Positions 36,228-47,627 of a DNA stretch of 64,000 nucleotides are shown piece by piece. The DNA is taken from positions 2,514,501-2,578,500 of the forward strand of contig NZ_CP136521.1 of assembly GCF_032814565.1 (NCBI RefSeq). Direction: 5' to 3'. The notes beneath the pieces are model-generated. The model had not been told where the DNA came from, searched no databases, and saw only the letters and a list, made by a program, of their open reading frames with translations. This DNA comes from Hwangdonia lutea. Lineage in GTDB: Bacteria > Bacteroidota > Bacteroidia > Flavobacteriales > Flavobacteriaceae. The translations under genes were made by a program, and so were the position numbers. Within the stretch, counting starts at the first letter, position 1; every line of letters begins with the position of its first letter.

Positions 36228-36264
36228 GGTTTAGGTCTGAAGCATGTGCTATCAGGCCTAGACC
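36228..36264 (+). promoter_or_regulatory. Hairpin between rplL and rpoB
   Basis: GGTTTAGGTCTGA pairs with TCAGGCCTAGACC (13 positions, two of them G-U) around the loop AGCATGTGCTA. Only a short ATTTT follows, so it may be a partial attenuator or an RNase-processing site that sets the ratio of L7/L12 to RpoB, as the rplL-rpoB gap does in other bacteria. Confidence 0.6.
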
Positions 36265-36394
36265 ATTTTGCGTATAATAGCATTATACCAAATAAAACAC
36301 AAAACAACCTATAAATAATCAATTCGTTTATGGTTGTTTAACCAGCGTTTAAAACGCTTTCACTATTTATTTTTAATCATAATTCCGTCCATTG

Positions 36395-39300
36395 ATGTTA
36401 TCAACACAAGCTGAAAGATTAAATTTCTCGTCTATTGTAAATAGAACAGAATACCCAGATTTCTTGGATATTCAGATAAAATCCTTCCAGGATTTTTTCC
36501 AATTAGAAACAAAATCAGAAGAAAGAGGTGATGAAGGTCTTTACAACACCTTTATGGAAAACTTTCCAATCACAGATTCACGTAATCAATTCGTTTTAGA
36601 ATTTTTAGATTACTTTGTGGATCCACCAAGATATGCTATTGAAGAGTGTATTGAAAGAGGCCTTACGTATAGCGTTCCGCTAAAGGCAAGATTAAAATTA
36701 TATTGTACAGACCCTGAACATGAGGATTTCGAGACTATTGTTCAAGATGTGTATTTAGGCACCATACCTTACATGACACCTTCTGGTACGTTTTGTATTA
36801 ATGGGGCAGAACGTGTCGTAGTATCTCAATTGCATAGATCTCCGGGAGTATTCTTTGGACAGTCATTCCATGCTAATGGAACAAAATTGTATTCTGCAAG
36901 AGTAATCCCTTTTAAAGGCTCTTGGATAGAATTTGCTACAGATATCAATCAAGTGATGTACGCTTACATTGATAGAAAGAAAAAATTACCAGTAACAACG
37001 CTTTTTAGAGCTATTGGCTTTGAGCGTGATAAAGATATTTTAGAAATTTTCGATCTTGCTGAAGAAGTTAAAGTATCAAAATCCGGATTAAAAAAATATT
37101 TAGGACGAAAGCTTGCTGCTCGTGTGTTAAACACATGGCATGAGGATTTTGTTGATGAAGATACAGGTGAGGTGGTATCCATCGAGCGTAACGAAATTGT
37201 GCTTGATCGTGATACGGTATTAGATAAAGAAAATATTGAAGAAATTCTTGAAGCTGAAGTAAAAACGATTCTTTTACACAAAGAAACTTCAGAACAAGGT
37301 GATTATGCCATTATCCATAACACGCTTCAAAAAGATCCAACAAACTCTGAAAAAGAAGCTGTTGAGCATATCTATAGACAATTACGTAATGCAGAGCCGC
37401 CAGATGAGGAAACGGCAAGAGGGATAATTGATAAATTATTCTTCTCAGACCAACGTTACTCTTTAGGTGAGGTTGGGCGTTACAGAATGAATAAAAAATT
37501 AGGTCTTGATATTGGTATGGATAAGCAAGTGCTTACCAAAGAAGATATCATTACTATTATTAAATATTTAATCGAGCTTATCAACTCTAAAGCAGAGATT
37601 GATGATATTGATCACTTATCTAACCGTCGTGTACGTACCGTTGGTGAGCAATTATCTCAACAATTTGGTGTTGGTTTAGCACGTATGGCTCGTACTATTC
37701 GTGAGCGAATGAACGTTCGTGATAACGAGGTGTTTACCCCAATAGATTTGATTAATGCCAAGACTTTATCGTCTGTAATTAATTCATTCTTTGGTACCAA
37801 TCAGTTGTCGCAATTCATGGATCAAACCAATCCACTTGCAGAAATTACGCATAAGCGTCGTTTATCTGCTTTAGGACCAGGAGGTTTATCGCGTGAAAGA
37901 GCAGGGTTCGAGGTTCGTGATGTACACTATACGCACTACGGAAGACTTTGTCCGATTGAAACACCAGAGGGACCAAACATTGGTTTAATTTCTTCACTTT
38001 CAGTGTATGCTAAAGTGAATTCTATGGGATTCATTGAAACCCCGTACAGAAAAGTTACCGATGGTGTTGTAGACATTAAGAACGAACCGACTTATTTAAG
38101 TGCTGAAGAAGAAGAAGAGAAATTAATCGCTCAAGCAACGGTTGAAGTTGATGATAGCGGAAAGATTTTGCACGACAAGGTTATTGCCAGAATGGAAGGC
38201 GATTTCCCAGTAATTGATCCAAACGGATTACATTATACCGATGTGGCACCAAATCAAATTTCATCTATTTCGGCATCTTTAATTCCGTTCTTAGAGCATG
38301 ATGATGCGAATAGAGCCTTGATGGGATCTAACATGATGCGTCAAGCAGTACCATTGTTACGAGTAGATGCACCCATTGTTGGTACCGGTTTAGAGCGTCA
38401 AGTGGCTTCAGATTCTCGTGTATTAATTAACGCAGAAGGCAATGGAGAAGTACTTTATGTTGATGCGAACGAGATTAAGATACAGTACGAACGTACCGAA
38501 GATGAGGCTAAAGTAAGTTTTGATAGCGATATTAAAACTTACGAATTGGTGAAATTCAGAAAAACTAACCAAGGCACGTCTATCAACCTAAAACCTATTG
38601 TGGTTAAAGGCGATAAAGTAACTAAGGGTCAGGTTTTATGTGAAGGTTATGCCACTCAAAAAGGAGAATTAGCTTTAGGTAGAAATATGAAAGTGGCCTT
38701 TATGCCATGGAAAGGATACAACTTTGAGGATGCGATTGTAATTTCTGAAAAAGTGGTTCGTGAAGATATTTTCACATCTATTCATATTGACGAGTATTCT
38801 TTAGAGGTTAGAGATACCAAATTAGGTAACGAAGAGCTTACTAACGATATTCCTAACGTTTCAGAAGAAGCGACTAAAGATTTAGATGAACACGGAATGA
38901 TTCGTGTTGGTGCCGAGGTTAAACCTGGCGATATCCTAATTGGTAAAATTACACCAAAAGGAGAATCAGACCCAACACCAGAAGAGAAATTATTACGTGC
39001 CATTTTTGGAGATAAAGCAGGCGATGTTAAAGATGCTTCTTTAAAAGCTTCACCATCATTAAACGGTGTGGTTATTGAAAAGAAATTGTTTGCCAGAGCC
39101 GTGAAAGATAAGCGTAAAAGAGCACAGGATAAAGATGATATCTTACAATTAGAAGGTATTTACGATTCAAAATTCGATGCTTTAAAAGACGTATTGGTCG
39201 AAAAACTTTTTTCTATTGTAAATGGTAAAACGGCACAAGGTATATTTAACGATTTAGGTGAAGAGGTGTTACCAAAAGGTAAAAAATTCACACTTAAAAT

Positions 39301-40207
39301 GTTAAATGCTGTTGATGATTATGCGCATTTAGTGTCTGGTAAATGGACCACAGATGACCATACCAACAAACTTGTTGCAGATTTAATTCACAATTACAAA
39401 ATAAAAGAAAACGATTTACAAGGAGCTTTAAGACGTGAGAAGTTTACTATATCTGTTGGTGATGAGTTACCTGCAGGTATCATCAAACTTGCAAAAGTTT
39501 ATATTGCTAAAAAGCGTAAGCTTAAAGTAGGTGATAAAATGGCGGGACGCCACGGTAACAAAGGTATTGTTGCTCGAATTGTACGTCAAGAAGATATGCC
39601 ATTCTTAGAAGATGGAACCCCAGTTGATATTGTATTAAATCCACTAGGTGTACCGTCTCGTATGAATATCGGTCAGATTTATGAAACGGTACTCGGATGG
39701 GCCGGTCAAAAATTAGGACAAACCTATGCAACACCAATTTTTGATGGTGCAGAGATTGACCAAATTAACGAGCTTACCGATAAAGCCGGAATTCCAAGAT
39801 ACGGGCATACCTATTTATACGATGGTGGAACAGGACAACGTTTCGATCAGCCAGCAACCGTTGGTGTTATTTATATGTTGAAACTTGGCCATATGGTTGA
39901 CGATAAAATGCACGCGCGTTCTATCGGACCTTACTCATTAATTACGCAACAACCACTTGGTGGTAAAGCACAATTTGGTGGTCAGCGTTTTGGTGAGATG
40001 GAAGTTTGGGCACTTGAAGCTTATGGCGCATCAAGTACCTTACGAGAAATTTTAACTGTAAAATCTGATGATGTTATTGGAAGAGCCAAAACTTACGAAG
40101 CTATCGTAAAAGGCGAACCCATGCCAGATCCAGGATTACCGGAATCATTCAACGTGCTTATGCACGAATTGAAAGGTTTAGGTTTGGATATCAGATTAGA
40201 GGAGTAA
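36395..40207 (+). CDS. rpoB: DNA-directed RNA polymerase subunit beta
   Basis: 1270 residues from ATG 36395; the preceding TTG codon is not taken. Motifs include [30 protein letters not shown] (the rifampicin-pocket region), [14 protein letters not shown], and [18 protein letters not shown] near the middle. Further on are [20 protein letters not shown] and, at the C-terminus, [18 protein letters not shown]. In the rifampicin region the Ser/His/Ser positions look wild type (HKRRLSALG). It forms the catalytic core with RpoC. The hairpin upstream at 36228 may modulate its level. Confidence 0.98.
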   Translation: MLSTQAERLNFSSIVNRTEYPDFLDIQIKSFQDFFQLETKSEERGDEGLYNTFMENFPITDSRNQFVLEFLDYFVDPPRYAIEECIERGLTYSVPLKARLKLYCTDPEHEDFETIVQDVYLGTIPYMTPSGTFCINGAERVVVSQLHRSPGVFFGQSFHANGTKLYSARVIPFKGSWIEFATDINQVMYAYIDRKKKLPVTTLFRAIGFERDKDILEIFDLAEEVKVSKSGLKKYLGRKLAARVLNTWHEDFVDEDTGEVVSIERNEIVLDRDTVLDKENIEEILEAEVKTILLHKETSEQGDYAIIHNTLQKDPTNSEKEAVEHIYRQLRNAEPPDEETARGIIDKLFFSDQRYSLGEVGRYRMNKKLGLDIGMDKQVLTKEDIITIIKYLIELINSKAEIDDIDHLSNRRVRTVGEQLSQQFGVGLARMARTIRERMNVRDNEVFTPIDLINAKTLSSVINSFFGTNQLSQFMDQTNPLAEITHKRRLSALGPGGLSRERAGFEVRDVHYTHYGRLCPIETPEGPNIGLISSLSVYAKVNSMGFIETPYRKVTDGVVDIKNEPTYLSAEEEEEKLIAQATVEVDDSGKILHDKVIARMEGDFPVIDPNGLHYTDVAPNQISSISASLIPFLEHDDANRALMGSNMMRQAVPLLRVDAPIVGTGLERQVASDSRVLINAEGNGEVLYVDANEIKIQYERTEDEAKVSFDSDIKTYELVKFRKTNQGTSINLKPIVVKGDKVTKGQVLCEGYATQKGELALGRNMKVAFMPWKGYNFEDAIVISEKVVREDIFTSIHIDEYSLEVRDTKLGNEELTNDIPNVSEEATKDLDEHGMIRVGAEVKPGDILIGKITPKGESDPTPEEKLLRAIFGDKAGDVKDASLKASPSLNGVVIEKKLFARAVKDKRKRAQDKDDILQLEGIYDSKFDALKDVLVEKLFSIVNGKTAQGIFNDLGEEVLPKGKKFTLKMLNAVDDYAHLVSGKWTTDDHTNKLVADLIHNYKIKENDLQGALRREKFTISVGDELPAGIIKLAKVYIAKKRKLKVGDKMAGRHGNKGIVARIVRQEDMPFLEDGTPVDIVLNPLGVPSRMNIGQIYETVLGWAGQKLGQTYATPIFDGAEIDQINELTDKAGIPRYGHTYLYDGGTGQRFDQPATVGVIYMLKLGHMVDDKMHARSIGPYSLITQQPLGGKAQFGGQRFGEMEVWALEAYGASSTLREILTVKSDDVIGRAKTYEAIVKGEPMPDPGLPESFNVLMHELKGLGLDIRLEE

Positions 40208-40219
40208 AAAAATAGTTTA

Positions 40220-40270
40220 CAGTCGCAGTATCCAGTGAGTAGTTTAGCTAGTTACTGAATACTGAGACTG
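40220..40270 (+). repeat. Hairpin-forming repeat between rpoB and rpoC
   Basis: CAGTCGCAGTATCCAGT and ACTGAATACTGAGACTG form a long imperfect stem that almost fills the 82-bp gap. A related GCAGTCGCAGTCGGTACAG occurs near 7287. It seems to be a dispersed repeat inserted inside a core operon, with possible effects on mRNA processing. Confidence 0.6.
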
Positions 40271-40289
40271 AGACTGAAAACTTAAGAAA

Positions 40290-43200
40290 ATGGCAAGAAA
40301 ACAAGATAAACATACAGTAAAGAGATTTAATAAAATCTCAATTGGTTTAGCATCACCAGAATCTATTTTAGCAGAATCTAGAGGCGAGGTTTTAAAACCA
40401 GAAACTATTAATTATCGAACGCACAAACCAGAACGTGATGGTTTGTTCTGTGAGCGTATTTTTGGCCCTGTAAAGGATTACGAATGTGCTTGTGGTAAAT
40501 ATAAAAGAATCCGTTACAAAGGTATTGTTTGCGACCGTTGTGGCGTAGAAGTAACAGAAAAGAAAGTACGTAGAGATCGCGTAGGACACATCAACCTTGT
40601 TGTGCCTGTTGCGCATATTTGGTATTTCCGTTCGTTACCAAACAAAATAGGGTATTTATTAGGCTTACCATCTAAGAAATTAGATATGATTATTTACTAC
40701 GAACGTTATGTAGTAATTCAACCAGGTAATGCTAAAAATGAAGAAGGAGAACCTTTGCAAAAATTGGATTTCCTTACAGAAGAAGAATACCTAAATATTT
40801 TAGAAACACTTCCTCAAGATAATCAATATTTAGACGACGACGACCCCAATAAGTTTTTAGCTAAAATGGGTGCGGAGTGTTTAATTGAATTATTATCAAG
40901 AATAGATTTACAAGCGCTGTCTTACGAATTGCGTCATAAAGCCAATACAGAAACGTCTAAACAACGTAAAACTGAAGCTTTAAAACGTTTACAAGTGGTT
41001 GAGGCTTTACGTGAATCTAACAATAACAGAGAAAATCGTCCGGAATGGATGATTATGAAGGTTGTGCCAATCATTCCGCCAGAATTACGTCCTTTAGTGC
41101 CGTTAGATGGTGGTCGTTTCGCAACATCAGATTTAAATGATTTATACCGTCGTGTTATTATCCGTAACAACCGTCTTAAAAGATTGGTTGAGATAAAAGC
41201 GCCAGAGGTGATTTTACGTAACGAAAAACGTATGTTACAAGAATCTGTGGATTCATTATTTGATAACACGCGTAAATCGTCTGCAGTAAAAACAGATTCT
41301 AACCGACCATTAAAATCGTTATCCGATTCACTTAAAGGTAAGCAAGGGCGTTTCCGTCAAAACTTATTGGGTAAGCGTGTTGATTATTCGGCGCGTTCGG
41401 TAATTGTTGTTGGACCGGAATTAAGGTTGTTCGAATGTGGTATTCCAAAAAATATGGCGGCCGAATTATACAAACCTTTCGTTATTAGAAAATTAATTGA
41501 AAGAGGTATTGTAAAAACCGTAAAATCTGCAAAGAAAATTATAGATAAAAGAGAACCTGTAGTTTGGGATATTTTAGAAAATGTTTTAAAAGGACATCCA
41601 GTACTTTTAAATCGTGCTCCTACCTTACACAGGCTCGGTATACAAGCATTCCAACCCAAATTAATTGAGGGGAAAGCCATACAATTGCACCCATTGGTGT
41701 GTACGGCGTTTAATGCCGATTTTGATGGTGATCAAATGGCGGTGCATTTACCACTTGGGCCAGAAGCTATTTTAGAGTGCCAGTTATTAATGTTGGCATC
41801 GCACAATATCTTAAACCCAGCAAATGGTTCGCCAGTAACGGTGCCTTCTCAAGATATGGTACTTGGACTGTATTATATGACTAAACTGCGTAAGTCTACA
41901 CCAGAAATGCCAATTAAAGGTGAAGGCTTAACTTTTTATTCTCCAGAAGAAGTGGTTATAGCTTTTAACGAGAAAAGAGTGGATTTAAATGCAGGTATTA
42001 AAGTAAGAACAATCGATCTTAATGAAGATGGCAAACTTGATAAAATGATTGTTGATACCACGGTTGGTCGTGTGTTGTTTAATCAACACGTACCACAAGC
42101 TGCTGGATACATCAATCAAGTATTGACTAAAAAATCGTTAAGGGATATTATCGGAAAAATTCTTAAAGTAACTTCAGTTCCTGAAACTGCTGATTTCTTG
42201 GATGCGATTAGAACTTTAGGGTTCAAATTTGCATTCCAGGGCGGATTGTCGTTTAGTTTAGGTGATATTATCATTCCGCCGGAAAAGCAAGGCATGATTG
42301 ATAAAGCCAATGGTTTAGTAGACGGTATTACCGGTAACTATAACATGGGACTTATTACCAATAACGAGCGTTACAACCAAGTTATTGATATTTGGACCTC
42401 TACAAATGCGGAATTGACCGAGTTGTCAATGAAACGTATTCGTGAAGACCAACAAGGATTCAACTCGGTATATATGATGCTTGATTCTGGAGCTCGTGGT
42501 TCTAAAGAACAAATTCGCCAGCTTACAGGAATGCGTGGATTAATGGCAAAACCTAAAAAATCGAATGCAGGTGGCGGCGAGATTATCGAAAACCCGATTC
42601 TTTCTAACTTTAAAGAAGGACTTTCAATTTTAGAATACTTTATCTCTACACACGGTGCACGTAAAGGTCTTGCAGATACGGCTCTTAAAACGGCCGATGC
42701 GGGTTACTTAACACGTCGTTTGGTAGATGTTTCACAAGATGTTATTATCAATACAGAAGATTGTGGAACCTTAAGAGGTGTTGAAGTTGAGCCATTAAAG
42801 AAGAATGACGAGATTGTTGAGACTTTAGAAGAAAGAATAGTTGGACGTGTATCGTTAAACGATGTATATAATCCGTTAACAGATGATTTACTGGTTTCTG
42901 CCGGAGAACTTATTGATGACGATATAGCAAGAGCTATAGAAGCCTCACCAATCGATGCTGTCGAAGTACGTTCAGCATTAAGCTGTGAAGCCTTAAAAGG
43001 TATTTGTGCCAAATGTTACGGTCGTAATTTAGCCACAGGTAAAATGGTACAACGTGGCGAAGCTGTTGGTGTTGTTGCGGCACAATCTATTGGAGAACCT
43101 GGAACTCAGTTAACATTGCGTACATTCCACGTAGGTGGTATTGCAGGTAACATTTCAGAGGATAACAAATTGGTTGTTAAGTTTAATGGTGTTGCTGAAA

Positions 43201-44591
43201 TTGAAGATTTAAAAACCGTTAAAGGTCAAGATGCAGAAGGCAACGAAGTAGATATCGTTATTTCGCGTACATCTGAGCTTAAATTAACCGATAAGAAAAC
43301 GGGTATTGTTTTAAGTACCAACAACATACCTTATGGTTCTACCATTTATGTTAAAAATGGCCAAGAATTGAGCAAAGGTGATGTGGTTTGTCAGTGGGAT
43401 CCATATAACGGTGTAATTATTTCAGAATTTGCTGGTAAAGTAAAATATGAAAACATCGAGCAAGGGGTAACTTATCAAGTTGAAATTGATGAACAAACTG
43501 GTTTCCAAGAAAAAGTAATTTCTGAATCTAGAAACAAGAAGTTAATACCAACACTGCATATTGAAGATGGTAAAGGCGAAATTATTCGTTCTTATAACTT
43601 ACCTGTTGGAGCACACTTAATGATTGACGACGGAGAGAAAATTATTATCGGTAAGGTATTGGTTAAAATTCCTCGTAAATCTGCAAAAGCAGGAGATATT
43701 ACAGGAGGTTTACCACGTGTAACCGAGTTGTTCGAAGCACGTAACCCTTCAAACCCAGCAGTAGTTAGTGCTATTGATGGAGTAGTGTCTTTTGGTAAAA
43801 TTAAGCGTGGTAATCGTGAGATTATTGTAGAATCTAAATCAGGCGATATCAAGAAGTACCTAGTAAAATTATCTAATCAAATTCTAGTACAGGAAAACGA
43901 TTATGTAAAAGCGGGTATGCCTTTATCGGATGGTTCTATTACTCCAAACGATATTTTAAATATTAAAGGGCCATCGGCTGTACAACAGTACTTAGTGAAC
44001 GAAGTACAGGAAGTATATCGTTTACAAGGTGTGAAAATTAACGATAAGCACTTCGAGGTTGTTGTTCGTCAAATGATGCGTAAAGTACGTATTATTGATT
44101 CTGGCGATACTATTTTCTTAGAAGATCAATTGGCTCATAAAGCAGATTTCATTAAAGAAAACGATGAAATTTTCGGAATGAAAGTAATTGAAGACGCAGG
44201 GGATTCAACAAATCTAAAAGCGGGACAAATTATTTCGCCTCGCGAATTAAGAGATGAAAACTCAATTTTGCGTCGAGAAGATAAAAATCTTGTAGTTGCA
44301 AGAGATGCGCAGCCAGCAACGGCAACGCCAATATTGCAAGGTATTACAAGAGCATCGCTTCAAACTAAATCATTTATTTCTGCGGCATCCTTCCAAGAAA
44401 CCACAAAGGTTCTTAACGAAGCAGCTGTAGCAGGTAAAGTTGATACTTTAGAAGGACTTAAGGAAAATGTAATTGTTGGACATAGAATTCCAGCAGGTAC
44501 AGGTATGCGAAACTATTCGGATATCATTGTAGGTTCTAAAGAAGAATTTGACGAAATGATGCAAGTAAAAAAAGAGTTAAATTATAACTAA
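40290..44591 (+). CDS. rpoC: DNA-directed RNA polymerase subunit beta'
   Basis: 1433 residues. The N-terminal zinc ribbon [23 protein letters not shown], the catalytic [15 protein letters not shown] (three Mg2+-binding Asp), the trigger-loop/bridge-helix region with [19 protein letters not shown], and the second zinc site [16 protein letters not shown] are intact. The C-terminus ([29 protein letters not shown]-type block, GHRIPAGTG) contains the part that binds omega. It lacks any intein or split. A strong terminator lies 65 bp downstream. Confidence 0.98.
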   Translation: MARKQDKHTVKRFNKISIGLASPESILAESRGEVLKPETINYRTHKPERDGLFCERIFGPVKDYECACGKYKRIRYKGIVCDRCGVEVTEKKVRRDRVGHINLVVPVAHIWYFRSLPNKIGYLLGLPSKKLDMIIYYERYVVIQPGNAKNEEGEPLQKLDFLTEEEYLNILETLPQDNQYLDDDDPNKFLAKMGAECLIELLSRIDLQALSYELRHKANTETSKQRKTEALKRLQVVEALRESNNNRENRPEWMIMKVVPIIPPELRPLVPLDGGRFATSDLNDLYRRVIIRNNRLKRLVEIKAPEVILRNEKRMLQESVDSLFDNTRKSSAVKTDSNRPLKSLSDSLKGKQGRFRQNLLGKRVDYSARSVIVVGPELRLFECGIPKNMAAELYKPFVIRKLIERGIVKTVKSAKKIIDKREPVVWDILENVLKGHPVLLNRAPTLHRLGIQAFQPKLIEGKAIQLHPLVCTAFNADFDGDQMAVHLPLGPEAILECQLLMLASHNILNPANGSPVTVPSQDMVLGLYYMTKLRKSTPEMPIKGEGLTFYSPEEVVIAFNEKRVDLNAGIKVRTIDLNEDGKLDKMIVDTTVGRVLFNQHVPQAAGYINQVLTKKSLRDIIGKILKVTSVPETADFLDAIRTLGFKFAFQGGLSFSLGDIIIPPEKQGMIDKANGLVDGITGNYNMGLITNNERYNQVIDIWTSTNAELTELSMKRIREDQQGFNSVYMMLDSGARGSKEQIRQLTGMRGLMAKPKKSNAGGGEIIENPILSNFKEGLSILEYFISTHGARKGLADTALKTADAGYLTRRLVDVSQDVIINTEDCGTLRGVEVEPLKKNDEIVETLEERIVGRVSLNDVYNPLTDDLLVSAGELIDDDIARAIEASPIDAVEVRSALSCEALKGICAKCYGRNLATGKMVQRGEAVGVVAAQSIGEPGTQLTLRTFHVGGIAGNISEDNKLVVKFNGVAEIEDLKTVKGQDAEGNEVDIVISRTSELKLTDKKTGIVLSTNNIPYGSTIYVKNGQELSKGDVVCQWDPYNGVIISEFAGKVKYENIEQGVTYQVEIDEQTGFQEKVISESRNKKLIPTLHIEDGKGEIIRSYNLPVGAHLMIDDGEKIIIGKVLVKIPRKSAKAGDITGGLPRVTELFEARNPSNPAVVSAIDGVVSFGKIKRGNREIIVESKSGDIKKYLVKLSNQILVQENDYVKAGMPLSDGSITPNDILNIKGPSAVQQYLVNEVQEVYRLQGVKINDKHFEVVVRQMMRKVRIIDSGDTIFLEDQLAHKADFIKENDEIFGMKVIEDAGDSTNLKAGQIISPRELRDENSILRREDKNLVVARDAQPATATPILQGITRASLQTKSFISAASFQETTKVLNEAAVAGKVDTLEGLKENVIVGHRIPAGTGMRNYSDIIVGSKEEFDEMMQVKKELNYN

Positions 44592-44594
44592 TAT

Positions 44595-44647
44595 TTGTCA
44601 TTCCCGCGAAGGCGGGAATCTCATAAATAAGAGTTCTATGACAAATA
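44595..44647. repeat. Dispersed palindromic repeat after rpoC
   Basis: The outer arms TTTGTCAT and ATGACAAA enclose the palindrome TTCCCGCGAAGGCGGGAA. It is the same family as the palindrome at 31652. It lies between the rpoC stop codon and the terminator. Confidence 0.55.
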
Positions 44648-44656
44648 GAAACTAAC

Positions 44657-44692
44657 AAAAAGCCTTCATGTATATTACTTGAAGGCTTTTTT
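44657..44692 (+). terminator. Terminator of the secE-rpoC operon
   Basis: The stem AAAAAGCCTTCA / TGAAGGCTTTTT with an 11-nt loop ends in a T-run. It is positioned before the DUF3467 gene. Confidence 0.85.
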
Positions 44693-44709
44693 ATATAAAA
44701 CATAATATT

Positions 44710-45030
44710 ATGGCAGAAGAAAAAGACAAACAAAAACAACAAGGGCAGATAAATATTGAATTGGATGAAACGGTTGCCGAAGGGATTTATTCCAATTTGG
44801 CAATCATCAATCACTCGGTATCGGAGTTCGTAATAGACTTTGTGAAAATAATGCCCGGGGTGCCTAAAAGCAAGGTGAAATCTAGAATCATTTTAACGCC
44901 ACAGCACGCCAAACGTCTGCTAAAAGCTTTAAACGATAATGTGTCTAGATTCGAGAATGCACACGGCGAAATCAAAGATTATGAGCAACCGCCCATCCCA
45001 TTAAATTTCGGACCTACCGGTCAAGCTTAA
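44710..45030 (+). CDS. DUF3467 family protein
   Basis: 106 residues, small and cytoplasmic. The core INIELDETVAEGIYSNLAIINHSVSEFVIDFVKIMPG and the following SRIILTPQHAKRLLKALNDNVSRFE are the DUF3467 signature, a small alpha/beta protein conserved downstream of rpoC across Bacteroidota. The C-terminus is PPIPLNFGPTGQA. The function is unknown; a terminator on each side suggests a separate transcript starting between 44692 and 44710 or read-through from rpoC. Confidence 0.9.
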   Translation: MAEEKDKQKQQGQINIELDETVAEGIYSNLAIINHSVSEFVIDFVKIMPGVPKSKVKSRIILTPQHAKRLLKALNDNVSRFENAHGEIKDYEQPPIPLNFGPTGQA

Positions 45031-45037
45031 ATAAAAC

Positions 45038-45079
45038 AAGCCTTTGGAATCTATTATTAGAAAACAAAGGCTTTTTTTT
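45038..45079. terminator. Bidirectional terminator after DUF3467
   Basis: The stem AAGCCTTTG / CAAAGGCTT with an 18-nt loop is followed by seven further T. It separates the plus-strand DUF3467 gene from the end of the minus-strand isoprenoid operon. Confidence 0.75.
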
Positions 45080-45105
45080 AGCCTATATAAATTTAATGAT
45101 TTTTA

Positions 45106-46560
45106 TCATTTACCATTTAGGGTATGCCTCGCCACTTTAACGGTTTTTCCAGCCACATCGGCCAACCAGCCTAAATGGGCTTTAGGGTCTTTGCTTAACG
45201 CTATTAAAATATCTTTAGAGGTTTTGGCAAATTGACTTCCGTCTTTAATAAACTGTGCGGGCTGATTTGCTCGGTTTAAAATATAAGAATTGACATCAAT
45301 ACCGGCTTGCATGGCAATTTTTAAAATAAACTCTGCACGTAATGCTTTGTACGACGGATAAGTACCTTCAAAAATACCAGCAATGGTACCTGCAAATTTG
45401 GGGTCTTCTTTGCACCGTGCAATAAGAATTTTTAGAAAAGACATCCACAAAGGGCTCAAGGTTTTGTTCCGGCCAAATTGTACCAGTAAATTTGACAAGG
45501 CAAAATCGTATTCCAATTCATTTTCAATTTTTGTTTGATAATCCGCCATCGCAGCAAAAGAAAAGTCCTTTTGTTCGGAACACTTTTTAATTTCTGCTGA
45601 AGCCCATCGAGCACTTAAAACCGCATATTGTATCCCATCACCACTTAGCGGATTAATTAATCCGGCAGCCTCACCGATAAGCATCGCTCTATCTGAAATA
45701 ATGGGGTTTTGCGAGTTGTAAAAAGTAATGGGCCATCCCTGTATTTTTTCGGTGGCTTTTCCTTTTCCTAAGCGCTTTTTTAAGTCAGGATTACTATCAA
45801 TAAAGTTTGAAAAACACTTTCGGACTTCCGAAGCCCGTTGCGGACAAGTCTTAAAAACCATGGCCATTCCTACATTGGCGCCCTGTTCTCCCTTCGGAAA
45901 AAGCCAATAAATCCCTGGGAAATTCTCTTTGCTGAAGTAAACGTCCACTCGGTTTTTAGGACCGTTTACATTGTTGAAATACGAGCGTAACCCCAATAAT
46001 TGATAGGCGGGATCTGGTTTATTGCCCCGTAGTTTTCGTCCCACTAACGAGCGACTTCCATCGGCACCTACAATTAGTTTCGATGTGATTTCTGTTTCCG
46101 AAGCTCCTTTTTTATAGGAGGTTACCACTTTGTGGGCAGTAACCTTAAAATCTATAACACGGGCATTTTCAATAAATTGGGCACCAGCGGATTTTGCAGC
46201 ATTATAAACCATATAATCCAGTTCAATTCGAGGAATAATGCGCGCATGAAAGGGAAGTTCGTCGGGCTTTTCCAAGTTAATAAATGTCTGATCATCCTCA
46301 AGAAAGAGGCCTACTTTTTCAATAGCATTAGCCTTTTTAAAAGCTTTTGTTTGGGTAATTCCAATGTGATGAAGCTCTTTTAGGGCAATAGGGCTTACGC
46401 CATCTCCACAAACTTTGTCTCTCGGAAAACGCTCAGCCTCAACCACAATGGTCTTAATATTCATTTTTGATAAATGATAGGCCAAAGCACTTCCGGCAGG
46501 TCCACCGCCAACAATAAGCACGTCGCAATCTACATCTATTTTTGGGCGAATCTGTATCAT
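45106..46560 (-). CDS. Geranylgeranyl-reductase-family FAD oxidoreductase
   Basis: 484 residues, longer than the usual ~400 because of a C-terminal extension (about residues 400-484). The N-terminal FAD-binding motif is DVLIVGGGPAGSALAYHLSKMNIKTIVVE, followed by FPRDKVCGDGVSPIAL, LIVGADGSRSLVGRKL, and GEAAGLINPLSGDGIQYA, the ADP-binding and substrate motifs of the GGR/para-hydroxybenzoate hydroxylase-like group. In archaea and plants such enzymes saturate isoprenoid double bonds. It is the last gene of the seven-gene operon and starts 2 bp after the prenyl synthase gene, so its natural substrate is probably the product of that synthase. Other flavin monooxygenase activities cannot be excluded. 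Confidence 0.85.
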   Translation of the reverse strand: MIQIRPKIDVDCDVLIVGGGPAGSALAYHLSKMNIKTIVVEAERFPRDKVCGDGVSPIALKELHHIGITQTKAFKKANAIEKVGLFLEDDQTFINLEKPDELPFHARIIPRIELDYMVYNAAKSAGAQFIENARVIDFKVTAHKVVTSYKKGASETEITSKLIVGADGSRSLVGRKLRGNKPDPAYQLLGLRSYFNNVNGPKNRVDVYFSKENFPGIYWLFPKGEQGANVGMAMVFKTCPQRASEVRKCFSNFIDSNPDLKKRLGKGKATEKIQGWPITFYNSQNPIISDRAMLIGEAAGLINPLSGDGIQYAVLSARWASAEIKKCSEQKDFSFAAMADYQTKIENELEYDFALSNLLVQFGRNKTLSPLWMSFLKILIARCKEDPKFAGTIAGIFEGTYPSYKALRAEFILKIAMQAGIDVNSYILNRANQPAQFIKDGSQFAKTSKDILIALSKDPKAHLGWLADVAGKTVKVARHTLNGK

Positions 46561-46562
46561 CT

Positions 46563-47591
46563 TTAATAATCTCTATTAATCATATACATGATGATGGTTT
46601 CTATAAAGGCTTTGTCTTCTGAATCTTTTAAATGCGAAAAATGCGTGTAAAACTCCTTTAATGCCGCTCCTGCTAAATATTGACTGGTTTGTTTGGCATG
46701 GTCAATTGATTTATAGTGGTGCATGAGTTCAAGAATTTTTTTGGCATCGGCCATATCTCTGCCCAACATGGGCGTACCTAAATAATCTTTGATAAAATGG
46801 TGTTCTGCGGACGAACATTTTGACAGCAAATCTATCAGCATCAAAGTGCGTTTCCCTTCAATAATATCCCCACCGATTTCTTTTCCGTATGCACTTTCTT
46901 CACCTATCAAATTGAGAATATCATCTTGTATTTGAAATGCAGCACCCATAAAATACCCTAATCTATTAAATGAGTCCGGGTTTATTACACCATTGCTTCC
47001 AATTAGCGCACCCATGCGGATGGGTTGAATGCAAGTGTACCAGCAGGTTTTTTTTAGAATCATGCGTAAATAATCTTTTTCGGTAAGATGGCATTGATTG
47101 TCTTGCCGCCACCCAAGTTCTAAAGCTTGACCTTCGGCCGATTCTGTAATGAGATGATACACTTCCAAAAAAATGCGTTGCGTAAGTTTATCACCCAAAA
47201 GTTCTTTGTTTCGCCATAGCGGATAAAGGCTTAAAGCATTCATCATGTCGCCAACGTTAATGGCTATTGCCCGACTATGTGCATTGTGCATAGTGGGTTT
47301 ATTGCGCCTAAAAGCACTTTCATCTTCTACATCGTCATGAATAAGAAAGGCGTTGTGAAGCATTTCTAAAGTCACTGCTGTAAATTTTGCTTGATGTAAT
47401 TTACCGCCATGAGCCTTACAACTAGCGATGCACAATCCAGGTCTGAACCCTTTACCTCCTCGGTTTGGATAGTCTAAAATAAGGTCGTATAAATAGTGTT
47501 TGGGCTCTTTTTCTGGCACAAATGCATGAATACCACGTAGCGTTTCAGCGCCGTAGTATTTCAATTTTGATTTCATTTGTGGCACATCCAT
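46563..47591 (-). CDS. Trans-isoprenyl diphosphate synthase (polyprenyl synthetase family)
   Basis: 342 residues. The first substrate motif is GGKGFRPGLCIASC (usually GGKRxRP; Arg replaced by Gly-Phe here). The first Asp-rich motif is LIHDDVEDESAFRRNKPTMH (DDxxD form). The second is QIQDDILNLIGE (DDxxN). The conserved GKEIGGDIIEGKRTLM lysine region is present. The family condenses IPP with allylic diphosphates to GPP/FPP/GGPP or longer. The bulky residues before the first DDxxD (LHNAFLIHDD) suggest a medium chain, but length cannot be read safely. It is the sixth gene of the operon, 36 bp after the 241-residue gene. It is probably a pathway-specific paralogue of IspA. Confidence 0.88.
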   Translation of the reverse strand: MDVPQMKSKLKYYGAETLRGIHAFVPEKEPKHYLYDLILDYPNRGGKGFRPGLCIASCKAHGGKLHQAKFTAVTLEMLHNAFLIHDDVEDESAFRRNKPTMHNAHSRAIAINVGDMMNALSLYPLWRNKELLGDKLTQRIFLEVYHLITESAEGQALELGWRQDNQCHLTEKDYLRMILKKTCWYTCIQPIRMGALIGSNGVINPDSFNRLGYFMGAAFQIQDDILNLIGEESAYGKEIGGDIIEGKRTLMLIDLLSKCSSAEHHFIKDYLGTPMLGRDMADAKKILELMHHYKSIDHAKQTSQYLAGAALKEFYTHFSHLKDSEDKAFIETIIMYMINRDY

Positions 47592-47627
47592 GTTGTGATA
47601 TTTTAGTGGACAATTATTTTTAATACA

